From assembly GCA_963723745.1 (NCBI GenBank), contig CAVRRZ010000005.1:186001-250000 (forward strand): 64,000 nt of DNA, given 5' to 3'. This document shows positions 42,143 to 56,162 of this stretch, piece by piece. A program made the translations under genes and the position numbers. The DNA comes from CAVRRZ01 sp963723745. GTDB lineage: Bacteria > Actinomycetota > Actinomycetes > Mycobacteriales > Geodermatophilaceae. Position 1 is the first letter of the stretch, and each line of letters starts with the position of its first letter. A model generated the notes under the pieces. The model was not told the DNA's origin, searched no databases, and saw only the letters and a list, made by a program, of their open reading frames with translations.

Positions 42143-42650
42143 CTAGGCGTTGGCCAGCGGTTCCAGGTGAACGGCCAGTCGGCGCGCTGAGAACAGCAGC
42201 TCCGTGTTCACGGTGCCAAGAGAGAACACGTTGGTCGGCGAGTGGTAGTCCAGCCAACGGACCTGACCGCGCACATCGACTGGCGTTTCGAACAGGTCGT
42301 AGTCGTCCTCCCACTGCCAGACCTGCACGCCACTGAACCGGAAGACGGCGACGGGGGTCGCGCGGGCCTCGGGGGGAGTCCACTGAGAATCGGCGTAGAC
42401 GAAACGCATGGTCAATTCGGCGGTTAGAACCTCGTAGCCGAACCCGCTGAACTGCATGTCGTGGAGGCGAACCCCAGACCCCACCCTCCGTCTGGAACTC
42501 GTAGGGCGTGAAGTCCGGCCGCTCCATGTCGCTTGTCGCGATCCCCAGGTACTCGACGGGCGGCTGCTCGACTTGGGGCCACGCGTGTAGCGGCGACTCG
42601 GTCGCGGGAGTCGGCTCGCTCGGCTTCGGTCGTTTCCGGAACAGCCCCAC
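42143..42650 (-). pseudogene. Hypothetical protein gene with a one-base frameshift
   Basis: Two frames combine into about 168 residues. The first (GTG 42650) reads GLFRKRPKPSEPTPATESPLHAW...FQTEGGVWG, and the second reads RLHDMQFSGFGYEVLTAELTMRF to the stop at 42143. The change is at 42480-42481 (AA), where one base too many breaks the frame. The C-terminal half, with RLHDMQ and alternating hydrophobic strands, resembles small immunity-type or Imm50-like beta proteins, but this is only an impression. Orientation is opposite to its neighbours. Confidence 0.55.
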
Positions 42651-42713
42651 GGCAGGACGCCAACTGGCGCAATGCCAACGGCCCGGGAACCCGCGCCAGG
42701 ACCTAGGACGACT

Positions 42714-42731
42714 GGTGTCCCATAGGCCGCC
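42714..42731. repeat. 18-bp repeat, copy 2
   Basis: GGTGTCCCATAGGCCGCC is identical to 45230-45247. A GGGACAC at 42775-42781 could pair with GTGTCCC here. It lies in the gap between two divergent hypothetical genes. Confidence 0.7.
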
Positions 42732-42920
42732 CTCTGAGCTGGCCGGACGCCGATGTCGCTGAGCGGTCCACGTAGGGACACACCGTGTCCTGCCCGCGGG
42801 CACCACTTGAGCACGGAGTCTCGTAGTCCGTTCGACGTGCTTCGTCGGCGCGTTCGCGCAGCCGCGACGGCCCTGTCGGCACAATGCCGGAAACGGCTGG
42901 TGCGTCAACGGGGGGTAGCG

Positions 42921-44174
42921 GTGCCGCGGTTCCGCATCGTCGAGGTCTACCCGATGTCCGGGTGGTGGGGCACCGCGTGGGTTGAAGGCGACTCTGACGG
43001 GGATGCCTTCGCGAAGGTTTCTCGTGGGATCTGCGACGTCTACAGCTCCGCACTGGCCGATGCCGGCCAAGAGCACAGAGTCTCCTCGCTGCGCATCTTC
43101 ATCGACACGGAGCGTCGCCTGGTTCCAGGCACACCAGATGCGCAGCAAACCGTGGTGCTGTCGCCCACCCGCACCGACAAGGTGTTCGAGGGGTTCGAGC
43201 AGGCCGCGGTTCGGGTCGGCGCCGGCTTCCCCGCGCTGAGCGTCGAGGAACAGCGCCGGGTCGCCCTCGACGCCGTGCACGCGGCCGCGCGCGGCATGGC
43301 CGAGTTCCGGGGGTTGGATCTCGCGGCCTTTGAGCAGGCCCGGGCAGCGGTCGTGGCGGCGGACTACACCTACACCTGGACCAGCGACTGGAAGTCCGCC
43401 CCGGGACGGCGTCGGCGCGCCAGGTGCACCTTCCGCACCATGACGGACGGCTTCGGTCGGCTCACCGTCGAGGTGGCCACAGCCGACGGATCGGTGAGCG
43501 CCACGTCTTCGGAGCAAGTCGCCTGGACGACGATGGAAGGCTTCGCCCGCGCGGCCAAGACCCTGCGGTGGGCCGGGCCCGACCGCGTCGAAGTGGTGCC
43601 GAGCGTCGACTCGTTGGGTTACAAGACCGGCATCTTCGTCGTGGAGATCGGCCAGCCATCCCCGACGGAACTGCGGCTCGAAGAGCCGGAGGCGGCAGGA
43701 CCCCCCGAAGGCACGGTGCCCTCCGGGCAGCGCTCCGCGGAGTCGTCTTCTGCTGCCAGCGCAGCCTCCGCTCGACCTGCCGCCGAAGCATCAGCGCCGC
43801 CGGTCTTGTGGGTCGCCCCCGACAGGACCGCACGACGGATCCGCCCCCTCGGTGGGGGCGACATCGGCCTCGTGCCGCGCGAGTACTTGGAAACCCTGAG
43901 CGCGCTCTTCGCGCAGCTCCGCGGACCCGACTGGCACGAGTGGTGGGCCCCGGCGGACCTTCCGGTGCTAGAGATTGAGTGGAGGGCCTGGCACGACTTG
44001 CCGGACAGGCTGTTCGTGCGGCGCAGCAAGGACAAGGTGATCGCCCGGATCGAGCGGACCAGCGACGCCCTCAGCGATATCGACCCCGTCCAGGCAGCGC
44101 GCGACGACGTCGCAGGCCTCATGGCCGCCGTGCAGCGCCGCATGGGACTGGGCACCCCACCCGACCTGCGTTGA
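42921..44174 (+). CDS. Hypothetical protein, two-part, 417 residues
   Basis: The frame is open from further upstream, but GTG 42921 follows a GGGGGG stretch and starts the structured part (PRFRIVEVYPMSGWWGTAWVEGDSDGDAF). Residues about 1-240 mix helices and strands with no motif I know. Residues 250-320 are a Glu/Ser/Ala-rich linker. Residues about 330-417 form a second block (IGLVPREYLETLSALFAQLRGPDWHEWW...DRLFVRRSKDKVIARIERTSD). There is no signal peptide or membrane helix. It lies in the accessory region between two repeat copies. No function is proposed. Confidence 0.65.
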   Translation: MPRFRIVEVYPMSGWWGTAWVEGDSDGDAFAKVSRGICDVYSSALADAGQEHRVSSLRIFIDTERRLVPGTPDAQQTVVLSPTRTDKVFEGFEQAAVRVGAGFPALSVEEQRRVALDAVHAAARGMAEFRGLDLAAFEQARAAVVAADYTYTWTSDWKSAPGRRRRARCTFRTMTDGFGRLTVEVATADGSVSATSSEQVAWTTMEGFARAAKTLRWAGPDRVEVVPSVDSLGYKTGIFVVEIGQPSPTELRLEEPEAAGPPEGTVPSGQRSAESSSAASAASARPAAEASAPPVLWVAPDRTARRIRPLGGGDIGLVPREYLETLSALFAQLRGPDWHEWWAPADLPVLEIEWRAWHDLPDRLFVRRSKDKVIARIERTSDALSDIDPVQAARDDVAGLMAAVQRRMGLGTPPDLR

Positions 44175-44265
44175 AGCCGCCGCCCTCCGGGTCGGATCAG
44201 GGCGAGTGTCTCTGAGCATCCAACTTGAGGGCACCTCGTCCCACAGCGAAGGGCAGACTGGCCCG

Positions 44266-44685
44266 GTGACACAGGATGGTCTGGAGACTGAGGCTGTGGT
44301 CGCCGGCTGGTGGAGGTACCAGCGGCTGGCGGTCGGCAGTCGTGCCGAGCGGAAGGCGTTAGAACTCGGCGAGCCCGGACCTGCCGTCGCTGCGGCGGAG
44401 GCGGTCGAGGACCGTGTCCGCAGCGGTGGTCCCGAGGCGTTGCACCTGGTGGCGGCGCTCGTCCGCGCCGCGGAGACCGATGACGACCTCGCTCGCGTTG
44501 GCGCTGGCCCGCTCGAGGATCTGCTCACCCGCAACGGTGCCGCGCTCGTCGACGACATCGACGACCTCGCGCGCCGGGATCCACAGTTCGCCCAGGCCCT
44601 CACCGCTGTCTGGTGGTCGGCTGAGGACGCCGGCCCCGAGGTGACGGTTTACCTTGGGCGGTGGATTCCCGCTCTTCAGCGGTGA
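44266..44685 (+). CDS. Hypothetical helical protein (DUF6869-like)
   Basis: This helical protein of 139 residues begins VTQDGLETEAVVAGWWRYQRLA and continues with AVEDRVRSGGPEALHLVAALVRAAETDDDLARVGAGPLEDLL. The WWRYQRL and PEALHLVAALVRAA(E) patterns resemble the DUF6869 group of small proteins often found beside toxin or restriction genes. The assignment is by eye. An upstream in-frame start at 44206 is possible. It is convergent with the 44771 gene across a hairpin-forming repeat copy. Confidence 0.6.
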   Translation: MTQDGLETEAVVAGWWRYQRLAVGSRAERKALELGEPGPAVAAAEAVEDRVRSGGPEALHLVAALVRAAETDDDLARVGAGPLEDLLTRNGAALVDDIDDLARRDPQFAQALTAVWWSAEDAGPEVTVYLGRWIPALQR

Positions 44686-44692
44686 CCCGAGT

Positions 44693-44721
44693 GGTGTCCC
44701 ATCGCGGCCCACTCTGGGACA
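44693..44721. repeat. Intergenic GTGTCC/GGGACA motif, copy 3 (hairpin)
   Basis: TGTCCCA (44695-44701) and TGGGACA (44715-44721) form a seven-pair stem with a 13-base loop between two convergent genes. It shares GGTGTCCCAT with copies 2 and 4 and CGGCCCACT with copy 1. It can double as a terminator. Confidence 0.6.
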
Positions 44722-44770
44722 GTGCGGTGACCGAGGCATCCCACGAGATTGACGCGCCGCCCGCCAATCC

Positions 44771-45184
44771 TCAGTCGGGTGTGCGACTCAACCGGCGGCC
44801 CAACACCCACTCGCGGTTGTCGACCACGATCCTCAGCACCGAGTGCGAACGGAATAGACCGCGCTTGTGCTCGACGCGCCCCTCACCGCGGAGGTAGGCG
44901 CGGAGGACCAGCGCAAGCTCGCGCAGCACGGCTTCCTTGGCCTCTTCCTCGTCGTCGTACTCGAACAACGTTGTAGAGACACCGAGGTCGAAGATGGTGG
45001 CATCGAGCCACTCGTATGAAGCACGCAGGCCCGCGCGCCGCGTGCCACTCGGGTCGGTGAGCTGGACGCGATGCAGGTGCCGGTCGGTCGAGTACGTCGC
45101 GTCGACGTCCGCGTCGAAGACCTCGTCGACTACCCGTCGCAGCAGCGTCCCAATGTCGATGACCACGGGGAGGCAGCCTGCCAC
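44771..45184 (-). CDS. Hypothetical small protein
   Basis: This 137-residue frame starts at GTG 45184, or more probably at GTG 45166 (VIDIGTLLRRVVDEVFDADV). The sequence alternates strands and charged loops (ATYSTDRHLHRVQLTDPSGTRRAGL, FDLGVSTTLFEYDDEEEAKEAVLREL) and ends in a basic stretch (HSVLRIVVDNREWVLGRRLSR). This is the size and style of accessory immunity-like proteins, but I recognise no family. It is opposite in direction to the 44266 gene. Confidence 0.55.
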   Translation of the reverse strand: MAGCLPVVIDIGTLLRRVVDEVFDADVDATYSTDRHLHRVQLTDPSGTRRAGLRASYEWLDATIFDLGVSTTLFEYDDEEEAKEAVLRELALVLRAYLRGEGRVEHKRGLFRSHSVLRIVVDNREWVLGRRLSRTPD

Positions 45185-45229
45185 TCAAAGTGCCACGCCC
45201 GGAAAGGCGCGGGCCCGAGCGGCTGAGAG

Positions 45230-45247
45230 GGTGTCCCATAGGCCGCC
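45230..45247. repeat. 18-bp repeat, copy 4
   Basis: GGTGTCCCATAGGCCGCC is identical to 42714-42731, 2.5 kb away. It lies in the 93-bp gap between the 44771 gene and the HNH nuclease. Confidence 0.7.
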
Positions 45248-45277
45248 TTAAGGGCGGGGATCGTGCATGAGGCGCTG

Positions 45278-46495
45278 CTACAGCAGCAGGGGTGCGCCGA
45301 TGAGGATCTCGGTGCCGTCGGGGCGATAGGTGTGCCATCGGCCGTCGGGATCTCGTTCGATCCGGAAGCCGTGGTGCACCTTGCCGTGGTGCCGTTCGCA
45401 CAGCAGCGCGGAGTTCTCCAGACATGTCTCTCCGCCATCAACCCAATGCAAAACGTGATGTACCTCACACCACCAGGCGGGGGCGTCGCAGCCGGCGAAC
45501 ACGCAGGTCTGGTCGCGCAATTCGACGGCCCGGCGCAGCTGCGGGGAGACCAGGCGCAGGTCGCGGCCGTGGTCGAGGACGGTGGAGTCGGGGCCGAGAA
45601 CGATGCGGGCCACGGTGGAGTCGCAGGCGATCCAGCGGGCCCGGGCCGCGGAGATGGCCGCACCCAGGGTGGTGGTGGCCGCGCCCTTGCCGGTGCCCGG
45701 GTCGGTGAGGTCGTCGAGGCCGACGAGCACCCCGACGTGCGGCTTGACGGTGCGCAGGATCGGCAGCTGACCCGACGCCAGGGCCAGGTCGGCGAGCTGG
45801 ACGAGGGCGTCGGCGCGGGTCTGCGCGGCCGTCCGCGGGTCCTCGGCGACCCGGGAGGCCGCGGAGATCGATTGGATGCTGGTGGCGACCTTGGCCCCGC
45901 CGACCGCATCCAGGGTGCCCGAGACGGTCCAGGAGCCGTCGGAGTGCTGGGACAGGGTCAGTGACCGGCCCTCGGTGGGGTCGGGTTCGGGTCCGTCGGG
46001 GTCCAGGCGGTCGAGGTAGAGGTCGACCGCGCTCTTCAGCTTCGCGAACGGCGCGGCCGCGGCCACCGCGAGCAGCGCACGCTCGATCTCGGCCAGGTCG
46101 ATGCCCTGCGCGGCGGCGGCGGCCAACTTGTCCGGGGTGACCGCCCTGGCCAGGACCGCGGCCTGCTCGACCGTGACATGCCCGGCGGTGCAGGCGGCGT
46201 CGACGGCCGGCAGGTGCGCCAGCCCGCGGCCGGCGGCGATCAGCGTGTTCACCTCGTGCCCGGACAACCTCGGGTGGGCGCGCAGCCACGAGCCCATCGT
46301 CTTCAGCCCGTCGCGCTCGGGGGCCTGGGTGACCTCCGCGCGGCGCACCCGCCGGGCCAGCGCGGCGTCGATCTGGTTGCGGGCGGCGAGCAGGTTCCCG
46401 ATCCCGTCGAGCAGGTCGGCGTCGGAACAGCCGAACAGGTCCTGGTCGGCCAGGGCGGGGCCGAGCGCGTCGAGCACCGATGCCAGCTCGCCCAC
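45278..46495 (-). CDS. DUF222 (13E12 repeat)-HNH endonuclease
   Basis: In this 405-residue protein residues about 20-290 form the DUF222 domain (ARNQIDAALARRVRRAE, MGSWLRAHPRLSGHEVNTLIAAGR, TVEQAAVLARAVTP). The C-terminus is an HNH nuclease: CVFAGCDAPAWWCEVHHVLHW, NSALLCERHHGKVHHG, with zinc cysteines and His-Asn-His-type residues. The start GTG 46495 has GGGAGG four bases before it. A perfect LexA box lies 18-33 bases upstream, so expression should be DNA-damage induced. Members of this family are multicopy in actinobacterial genomes and several mycobacterial copies are known LexA targets. Its DNA substrate is unknown. Confidence 0.92.
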   Translation of the reverse strand: MGELASVLDALGPALADQDLFGCSDADLLDGIGNLLAARNQIDAALARRVRRAEVTQAPERDGLKTMGSWLRAHPRLSGHEVNTLIAAGRGLAHLPAVDAACTAGHVTVEQAAVLARAVTPDKLAAAAAQGIDLAEIERALLAVAAAAPFAKLKSAVDLYLDRLDPDGPEPDPTEGRSLTLSQHSDGSWTVSGTLDAVGGAKVATSIQSISAASRVAEDPRTAAQTRADALVQLADLALASGQLPILRTVKPHVGVLVGLDDLTDPGTGKGAATTTLGAAISAARARWIACDSTVARIVLGPDSTVLDHGRDLRLVSPQLRRAVELRDQTCVFAGCDAPAWWCEVHHVLHWVDGGETCLENSALLCERHHGKVHHGFRIERDPDGRWHTYRPDGTEILIGAPLLL

Positions 46496-46512
46496 AACAC
46501 CTCCCCAACTAC

Positions 46513-46528
46513 TCGAACGTGCGTTCGA
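46513..46528 (-). promoter_or_regulatory. LexA/SOS box
   Basis: TCGAACGTGCGTTCGA is a perfect 16-bp palindrome matching the actinobacterial LexA consensus TCGAAC-N4-GTTCGA. It begins 18 bp upstream of the HNH nuclease start codon, a position where bound LexA would block transcription. Confidence 0.85.
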
Positions 46529-46652
46529 AGTCTACGTCAAGCAGGAGGTGCCCGTCAACACATAACCGCTGGTCACAGGCCGATTTCATGCCAAGGCGAA
46601 CTGTGCCGGACGGGGCCCTCGACGCGCTGCCTCCGGCCGGCGGCAGGTCGTC

Positions 46653-52174
<5,522 letters not shown>

Positions 52175-52283
52175 TCGGGGGCCTTCTTCCGGTCGCTGGG
52201 TCGGGGCAGTACGGCGGTGTTCGTCCTGGCAGCCTGCTGGCGAGGGCCCCGGACCGTCAAACGAGGTCGACGCGGCCGGGCGG

Positions 52284-53108
52284 TCAGTCCGGGGACGGCT
52301 GCACGTTCTCCGTCCACACGTCCCAGCCGACCCGGGCGATCAGCGCCGTGACGACGATCAGGAACGCGATCCTGATGAACCGGCTGCCGCGAGCCGTCGC
52401 CGTCCGGGCACCCAGGTAGCCGCCCACCATGTTGGCCGTGCCGAGCAGCAGGCCGAGCCCCCAGAACACCGATCCGTGCGGGACGAAGAACAGCAGCGCC
52501 CCCAGGTTGGTGGCGACGTTGACGATCTTGGCCTTCGCGCTGGCGGACAGGAAGTCGTAGCCGAGCAGCGACACCATCGCGAAGACGAGGAACGACCCCG
52601 TCCCCGGCCCGAGGATGCCGTCGTAGAAGCCGACCGCCGCACCGACGGCGGCGGCCACGCCGTGGTGCCGGCGGCCGACGTGCCGCAGGGCGGTCACCTC
52701 GCCCAGCGTCGGCCGCCGCAGCGTCAGGACGGCGATGCCGATCAGCGCGACCACGATCACCGGCTTGAACACCGTGGCCGGCAGCAGCGAGGCCACCGAG
52801 GCCCCGGCGAAGCTGGCGGCCAGCGCGATCGCCGCCATGGGCAGGGCGGTGCGCAGGTCCGGCTTGATCCGCCGGTAGTAGGTGATCGAGCTGGTCGTCG
52901 TCCCGAAGATGGAGCCCAGCTTGTTGGTGGCCAGGGCCTGGACCGGCGTGATGCCGGGCACCAGCAGCAGCGCGGGCAGCTGCAGCAAACCGCCGCCGCC
53001 GACGACCGCGTCGATGAAGCCGGCCGCCAGCCCCGCGAGCAGCACCAGCGCGAGGGTGGCCGACGAGATGTCGTCGGGCAGCAGGTCGAGCGCCAGGACG
53101 TCGGTCAT
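52284..53108 (-). CDS. TauE/SafE-family sulfite/organic anion exporter
   Basis: The 274-residue protein has about eight membrane helices arranged as two related halves, with the family hallmarks AGFIDAVVGGGGLLQLPALL near the N-terminus and VGFYDGILGPGTGSFLVFAMV in the second half. The family moves sulfite, sulfoacetate or related anions across the inner membrane. The start ATG 53108 begins MTDVLALDLLPDD; the ribosome binding site is weak. It is on the same strand as the polymerase-like gene 160 bp upstream and the carboxylase downstream, but without visible coupling. Confidence 0.88.
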   Translation of the reverse strand: MTDVLALDLLPDDISSATLALVLLAGLAAGFIDAVVGGGGLLQLPALLLVPGITPVQALATNKLGSIFGTTTSSITYYRRIKPDLRTALPMAAIALAASFAGASVASLLPATVFKPVIVVALIGIAVLTLRRPTLGEVTALRHVGRRHHGVAAAVGAAVGFYDGILGPGTGSFLVFAMVSLLGYDFLSASAKAKIVNVATNLGALLFFVPHGSVFWGLGLLLGTANMVGGYLGARTATARGSRFIRIAFLIVVTALIARVGWDVWTENVQPSPD

Positions 53109-53268
53109 GCCGGGAGCGGGGTCATCGACGTCCGGCCGCGCAGTCGCCCACGGGCTCCTCCTGTCGATGTCGCGTTGCCGCCGGCACGTCCCCGGCGGGC
53201 GGCCCGGACGAGCGTAGGTCGCCGCTGCGCCCGGGCACCCACGGGGCGGCGCTTCCGGGCGTGGCCGG

Positions 53269-54921
53269 TCAGGCGTCGGCCCACGACTCCCCGACCGCGA
53301 CGTCGAGCGGGAAGTCGACCGGGAACGACCCGAACAGCAGGCGGCCGGCGGCGGCCGCTGCCTCGCGCACCTCGACGGCCACGGCCGCGGCGAGGTGCTC
53401 GGGGGCGTGCACGACCACCTCGTCGTGGAGGTAGAAGACCAGATGCGGCCGTTCCGCCACCGTCCCCGAGCCCAGCCGCCACAGCCGGTTGCGCAGGTCG
53501 GCCAGCCAGCACAGCGCCCACTCCGCGGCGGTCCCCTGGACGACGAAGTTGCGGGTGAACCGACCCCAGGCGCGACGACGGCGGTCGTGCTCCGTCGGCG
53601 AGCCGGTCGGCTCCGGCGCGTCGCCGAGGTCGACCTCGCCGTCCGCCCCGCCCCCCGGTCGGGGCGACCCACGGCCGAGCAGGGTGTGCACGACCTCGCC
53701 GCGCTCCCCTGACCGGGCGGCCTGCTCGACCAGGCCGATCGCGCGGGGGTAGCGCCTGGTGAGCCGCGGCAGCATCCGCCCGCTCTCGCCCCGCGTGCCG
53801 CCGTACATCGCGCCGAGGATGCCGACCTTGGCCTCGGCGCGCGTGGTCACCGCGCCGGCCGCGACCATGCCCTCGTACAGGTCGGTCGACCGCGCGGCCT
53901 CGGCCATCGCGACGTCTCCGCTCATCGCGGCGAGCACCCGCGGCTCGAGCTGTGCCACGTCGGCGACCACGAACCGCCAGCCGTCGTCCGCCCGTGCCGC
54001 GGGGCGCACCGCCGCCGGCACCGACAGGGCGCCGCCGCCGTTGGTGGCCCAGCGGCCGGTGACCACGCCACCGGGCAGGAACCACGACCGGAACCGGCCC
54101 TCGCGCACCCAGGCGTCCAGCCAGGCCCACCCGTAGGCGGTCATGAGCCGCGCCAGCTTCTTGTACGCCAGCAGCGGCGCGACGACCGGGTGGTCGAGCC
54201 GTTCCAGCGTCCCCGAGCGGGTGTCGGCCACCGGCAGGCCGGCTAGCTGGAGGGCACGGAGCACCTCGGCGGGCGAGTCGGGGTTGAGCGCGGGGAGGCC
54301 CAGGGCGGAGCGGATCTCGGCCGCCAGCCGCTCGAGGACGGGCGGCCGGTGCCCGGGAGCCGGGCGAGGACCCAGGAGGTCGGTGAGCAGCCGGTCGTGC
54401 AGGTCGGCCCGCCACGGCAGCCCGCAGTGCGTCATCTCCGCGGCCACCAGCGCGCCGGAGGACTCGGCGGCGAGCAGCAGGGCGAGTCGCCCCGGGTGCG
54501 ACGACGCCCCGAGAGCAGCCTGCTGACGCGCGAGCTCGGCGCCCGGGTCCAGCCGGTCGGCCGGGTCGGCCAGCGGGAACAGCGCGGCGTCGGGCGCGGT
54601 GACCGGTTGCAGCGCGTCCCAGCCGGCCGTGTCGTCGCCGGTGAGCAGCGCCTGGTCGACGAACGGCGTCCGCCGCAGGATGGCGTGGCGCAGCCGGAGG
54701 TCGCTGCACCGCTCGACGCGGACGCCTGCTGCCAGCAGCGCCGGATACCACCGGGTCGTGTCGTCCCAGATCCAGCGGATCCCGTCGCCGGCGCGTTCGG
54801 CCACGAAGCGGGGCAGCTCCTCCTCCGCGAGCCGGGTCGGTGCCGCCGACCTGCCGTCGTCGCCGACGGCGCGGGCCTCGACGACCCCGCCTGCGCCGCG
54901 CACGAGCAGGATCCGGTCCAC
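53269..54921 (-). CDS. PolA-like DNA polymerase (family A, actinobacterial 3'-5' exonuclease/polymerase type)
   Basis: In this 550-residue protein the polymerase half shows motif A VVADVAQLEPRVLAAMSGD (Asp ligand; the canonical YSQ is AQL), the finger segment EAKVGILGAMYGGTRGESGR with the conserved Lys/Tyr region and motif C LVFYLHDEVVVHAP. The N-terminal half (about 1-180) is short and resembles a degenerate exonuclease-like domain. No 5' nuclease domain is present. Proteins of this layout are widespread in actinobacteria beside true PolA; their repair role is not defined. The start ATG 54921 is set by homology. Confidence 0.85.
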   Translation of the reverse strand: MDRILLVRGAGGVVEARAVGDDGRSAAPTRLAEEELPRFVAERAGDGIRWIWDDTTRWYPALLAAGVRVERCSDLRLRHAILRRTPFVDQALLTGDDTAGWDALQPVTAPDAALFPLADPADRLDPGAELARQQAALGASSHPGRLALLLAAESSGALVAAEMTHCGLPWRADLHDRLLTDLLGPRPAPGHRPPVLERLAAEIRSALGLPALNPDSPAEVLRALQLAGLPVADTRSGTLERLDHPVVAPLLAYKKLARLMTAYGWAWLDAWVREGRFRSWFLPGGVVTGRWATNGGGALSVPAAVRPAARADDGWRFVVADVAQLEPRVLAAMSGDVAMAEAARSTDLYEGMVAAGAVTTRAEAKVGILGAMYGGTRGESGRMLPRLTRRYPRAIGLVEQAARSGERGEVVHTLLGRGSPRPGGGADGEVDLGDAPEPTGSPTEHDRRRRAWGRFTRNFVVQGTAAEWALCWLADLRNRLWRLGSGTVAERPHLVFYLHDEVVVHAPEHLAAAVAVEVREAAAAAGRLLFGSFPVDFPLDVAVGESWADA

Positions 54922-55010
54922 CGGCGCAGTGTCGCCGACGGGTCCGACACCCGGGATGACACCGGACCGGACCGCCCGGATGATCAGGTCGCCACGAACA
55001 GGAGGAACCC

Positions 55011-56045
55011 GTGCGACCAGAGCTCCCGCCGCTGCCCACGATGATCGTCGGCAGCCTGCCCCAGCCCGACTGGCTGATCGACCGAGACCGCCTGGGCCAT
55101 CAGTTCCCGCCGCGGGTGCGCGCCCGGGAGCTGTGGCGCATCCCGGAGCCGTTCCTCCGCGAGGCGCAGGACGACGCCACGCTGGTCACGATCCGGGCCC
55201 AGGAGGAGGCCGGCCTCGACGTCCTCACCGACGGGGAGATCCGCCGCGAGTCGTACTCCAACCACTTCGCGACCGCCCTGTCGGGCGTGGACGTCGACCA
55301 CCCCGGCACCGTGCTCAACCGCTCCGGTCTGGAGATCCCCGTCCCGCGGGTGACCGGGGAGATCCGGCGTCCGGGACCGGTCCAGGTGGACGACGTGCGC
55401 TTCCTGCGGGCGCACACCGACCGCGCCGTCAAGATCACGGTGCCGGGGCCGTTCACCATGGCCCAGCAGGCGCAGAACGACCACTACCCGGACGACCGCG
55501 CGCTGGCCATGGCCTACGCCGACGTCGTCCGCGAGGAGATCGCCGACCTGTTCGCCGCCGGCGCGGACATCGTGCAGATCGACGAGCCGTGGTTGCAGGC
55601 CCGGCCCGAGGTGGCCCGCAGGTACGGCGCGGAGGCGGTGACGCGAGCGGTGTCCGGCGCCGCCGGCCCGGTGCACGTGCACCTGTGCTTCGGCTACGCG
55701 GCGATGGTCGCCGACCGCCCGGAGGGCTACTCCTTCCTGCCCGAGCTCGCCGACGTCCCCGCGGACACGATCTCGGTCGAGACCGCGCAGTCACGGCTGG
55801 ACCCCGCGACCCTCGAGCCCCTGCGCGGCAAAGGCATCGCACTCGGCGTCCTCGACCTGTCCACGCCCGAGGTGGAGACACCGGCGACGATCGCCGACCG
55901 GGTGCGGCGGGCGCTGGACCACGTCGACGTCGACCGGCTCGTGCTGTCCAGCGACTGCGGGCTCAAGTACCTGCCGCGGGCCTCGGCCGCCGGCAAGATG
56001 CGCGCGCTCGCCGAGGCCGCGGAGCTCCTGCGCGCCGAGCTGTGA
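55011..56045 (+). CDS. MetE-like (cobalamin-independent) methyltransferase
   Basis: The 344-residue protein matches the C-terminal catalytic barrel of cobalamin-independent methionine synthase. Zinc ligands are visible in HVHLCFGY (His/Cys), SVETAQS (Glu) and LVLSSDCGLKYLPR (Cys), with IVQIDEPWLQ and VKITVPGPFTMAQQ lining the substrate site. It lacks the N-terminal half that binds folate in full MetE. Such short forms transfer methyl groups to a thiol or act in degradation of methylthio compounds. The start GTG 55011 has AGGAGG six bases before it. The gene is monocistronic, divergent from the polymerase. Confidence 0.85.
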   Translation: MRPELPPLPTMIVGSLPQPDWLIDRDRLGHQFPPRVRARELWRIPEPFLREAQDDATLVTIRAQEEAGLDVLTDGEIRRESYSNHFATALSGVDVDHPGTVLNRSGLEIPVPRVTGEIRRPGPVQVDDVRFLRAHTDRAVKITVPGPFTMAQQAQNDHYPDDRALAMAYADVVREEIADLFAAGADIVQIDEPWLQARPEVARRYGAEAVTRAVSGAAGPVHVHLCFGYAAMVADRPEGYSFLPELADVPADTISVETAQSRLDPATLEPLRGKGIALGVLDLSTPEVETPATIADRVRRALDHVDVDRLVLSSDCGLKYLPRASAAGKMRALAEAAELLRAEL

Positions 56046-56162
56046 CCGGCGTCATCCCCCGTCCGGGCGGCGTCCGTTCGCGGCGCCGATTCAGGGTCGG
56101 ATAGGTTCCGGACAGCGGTCCGCATCGGTGCGGTCGCGCGCAGCTGACTACCGGGGAGTGTC

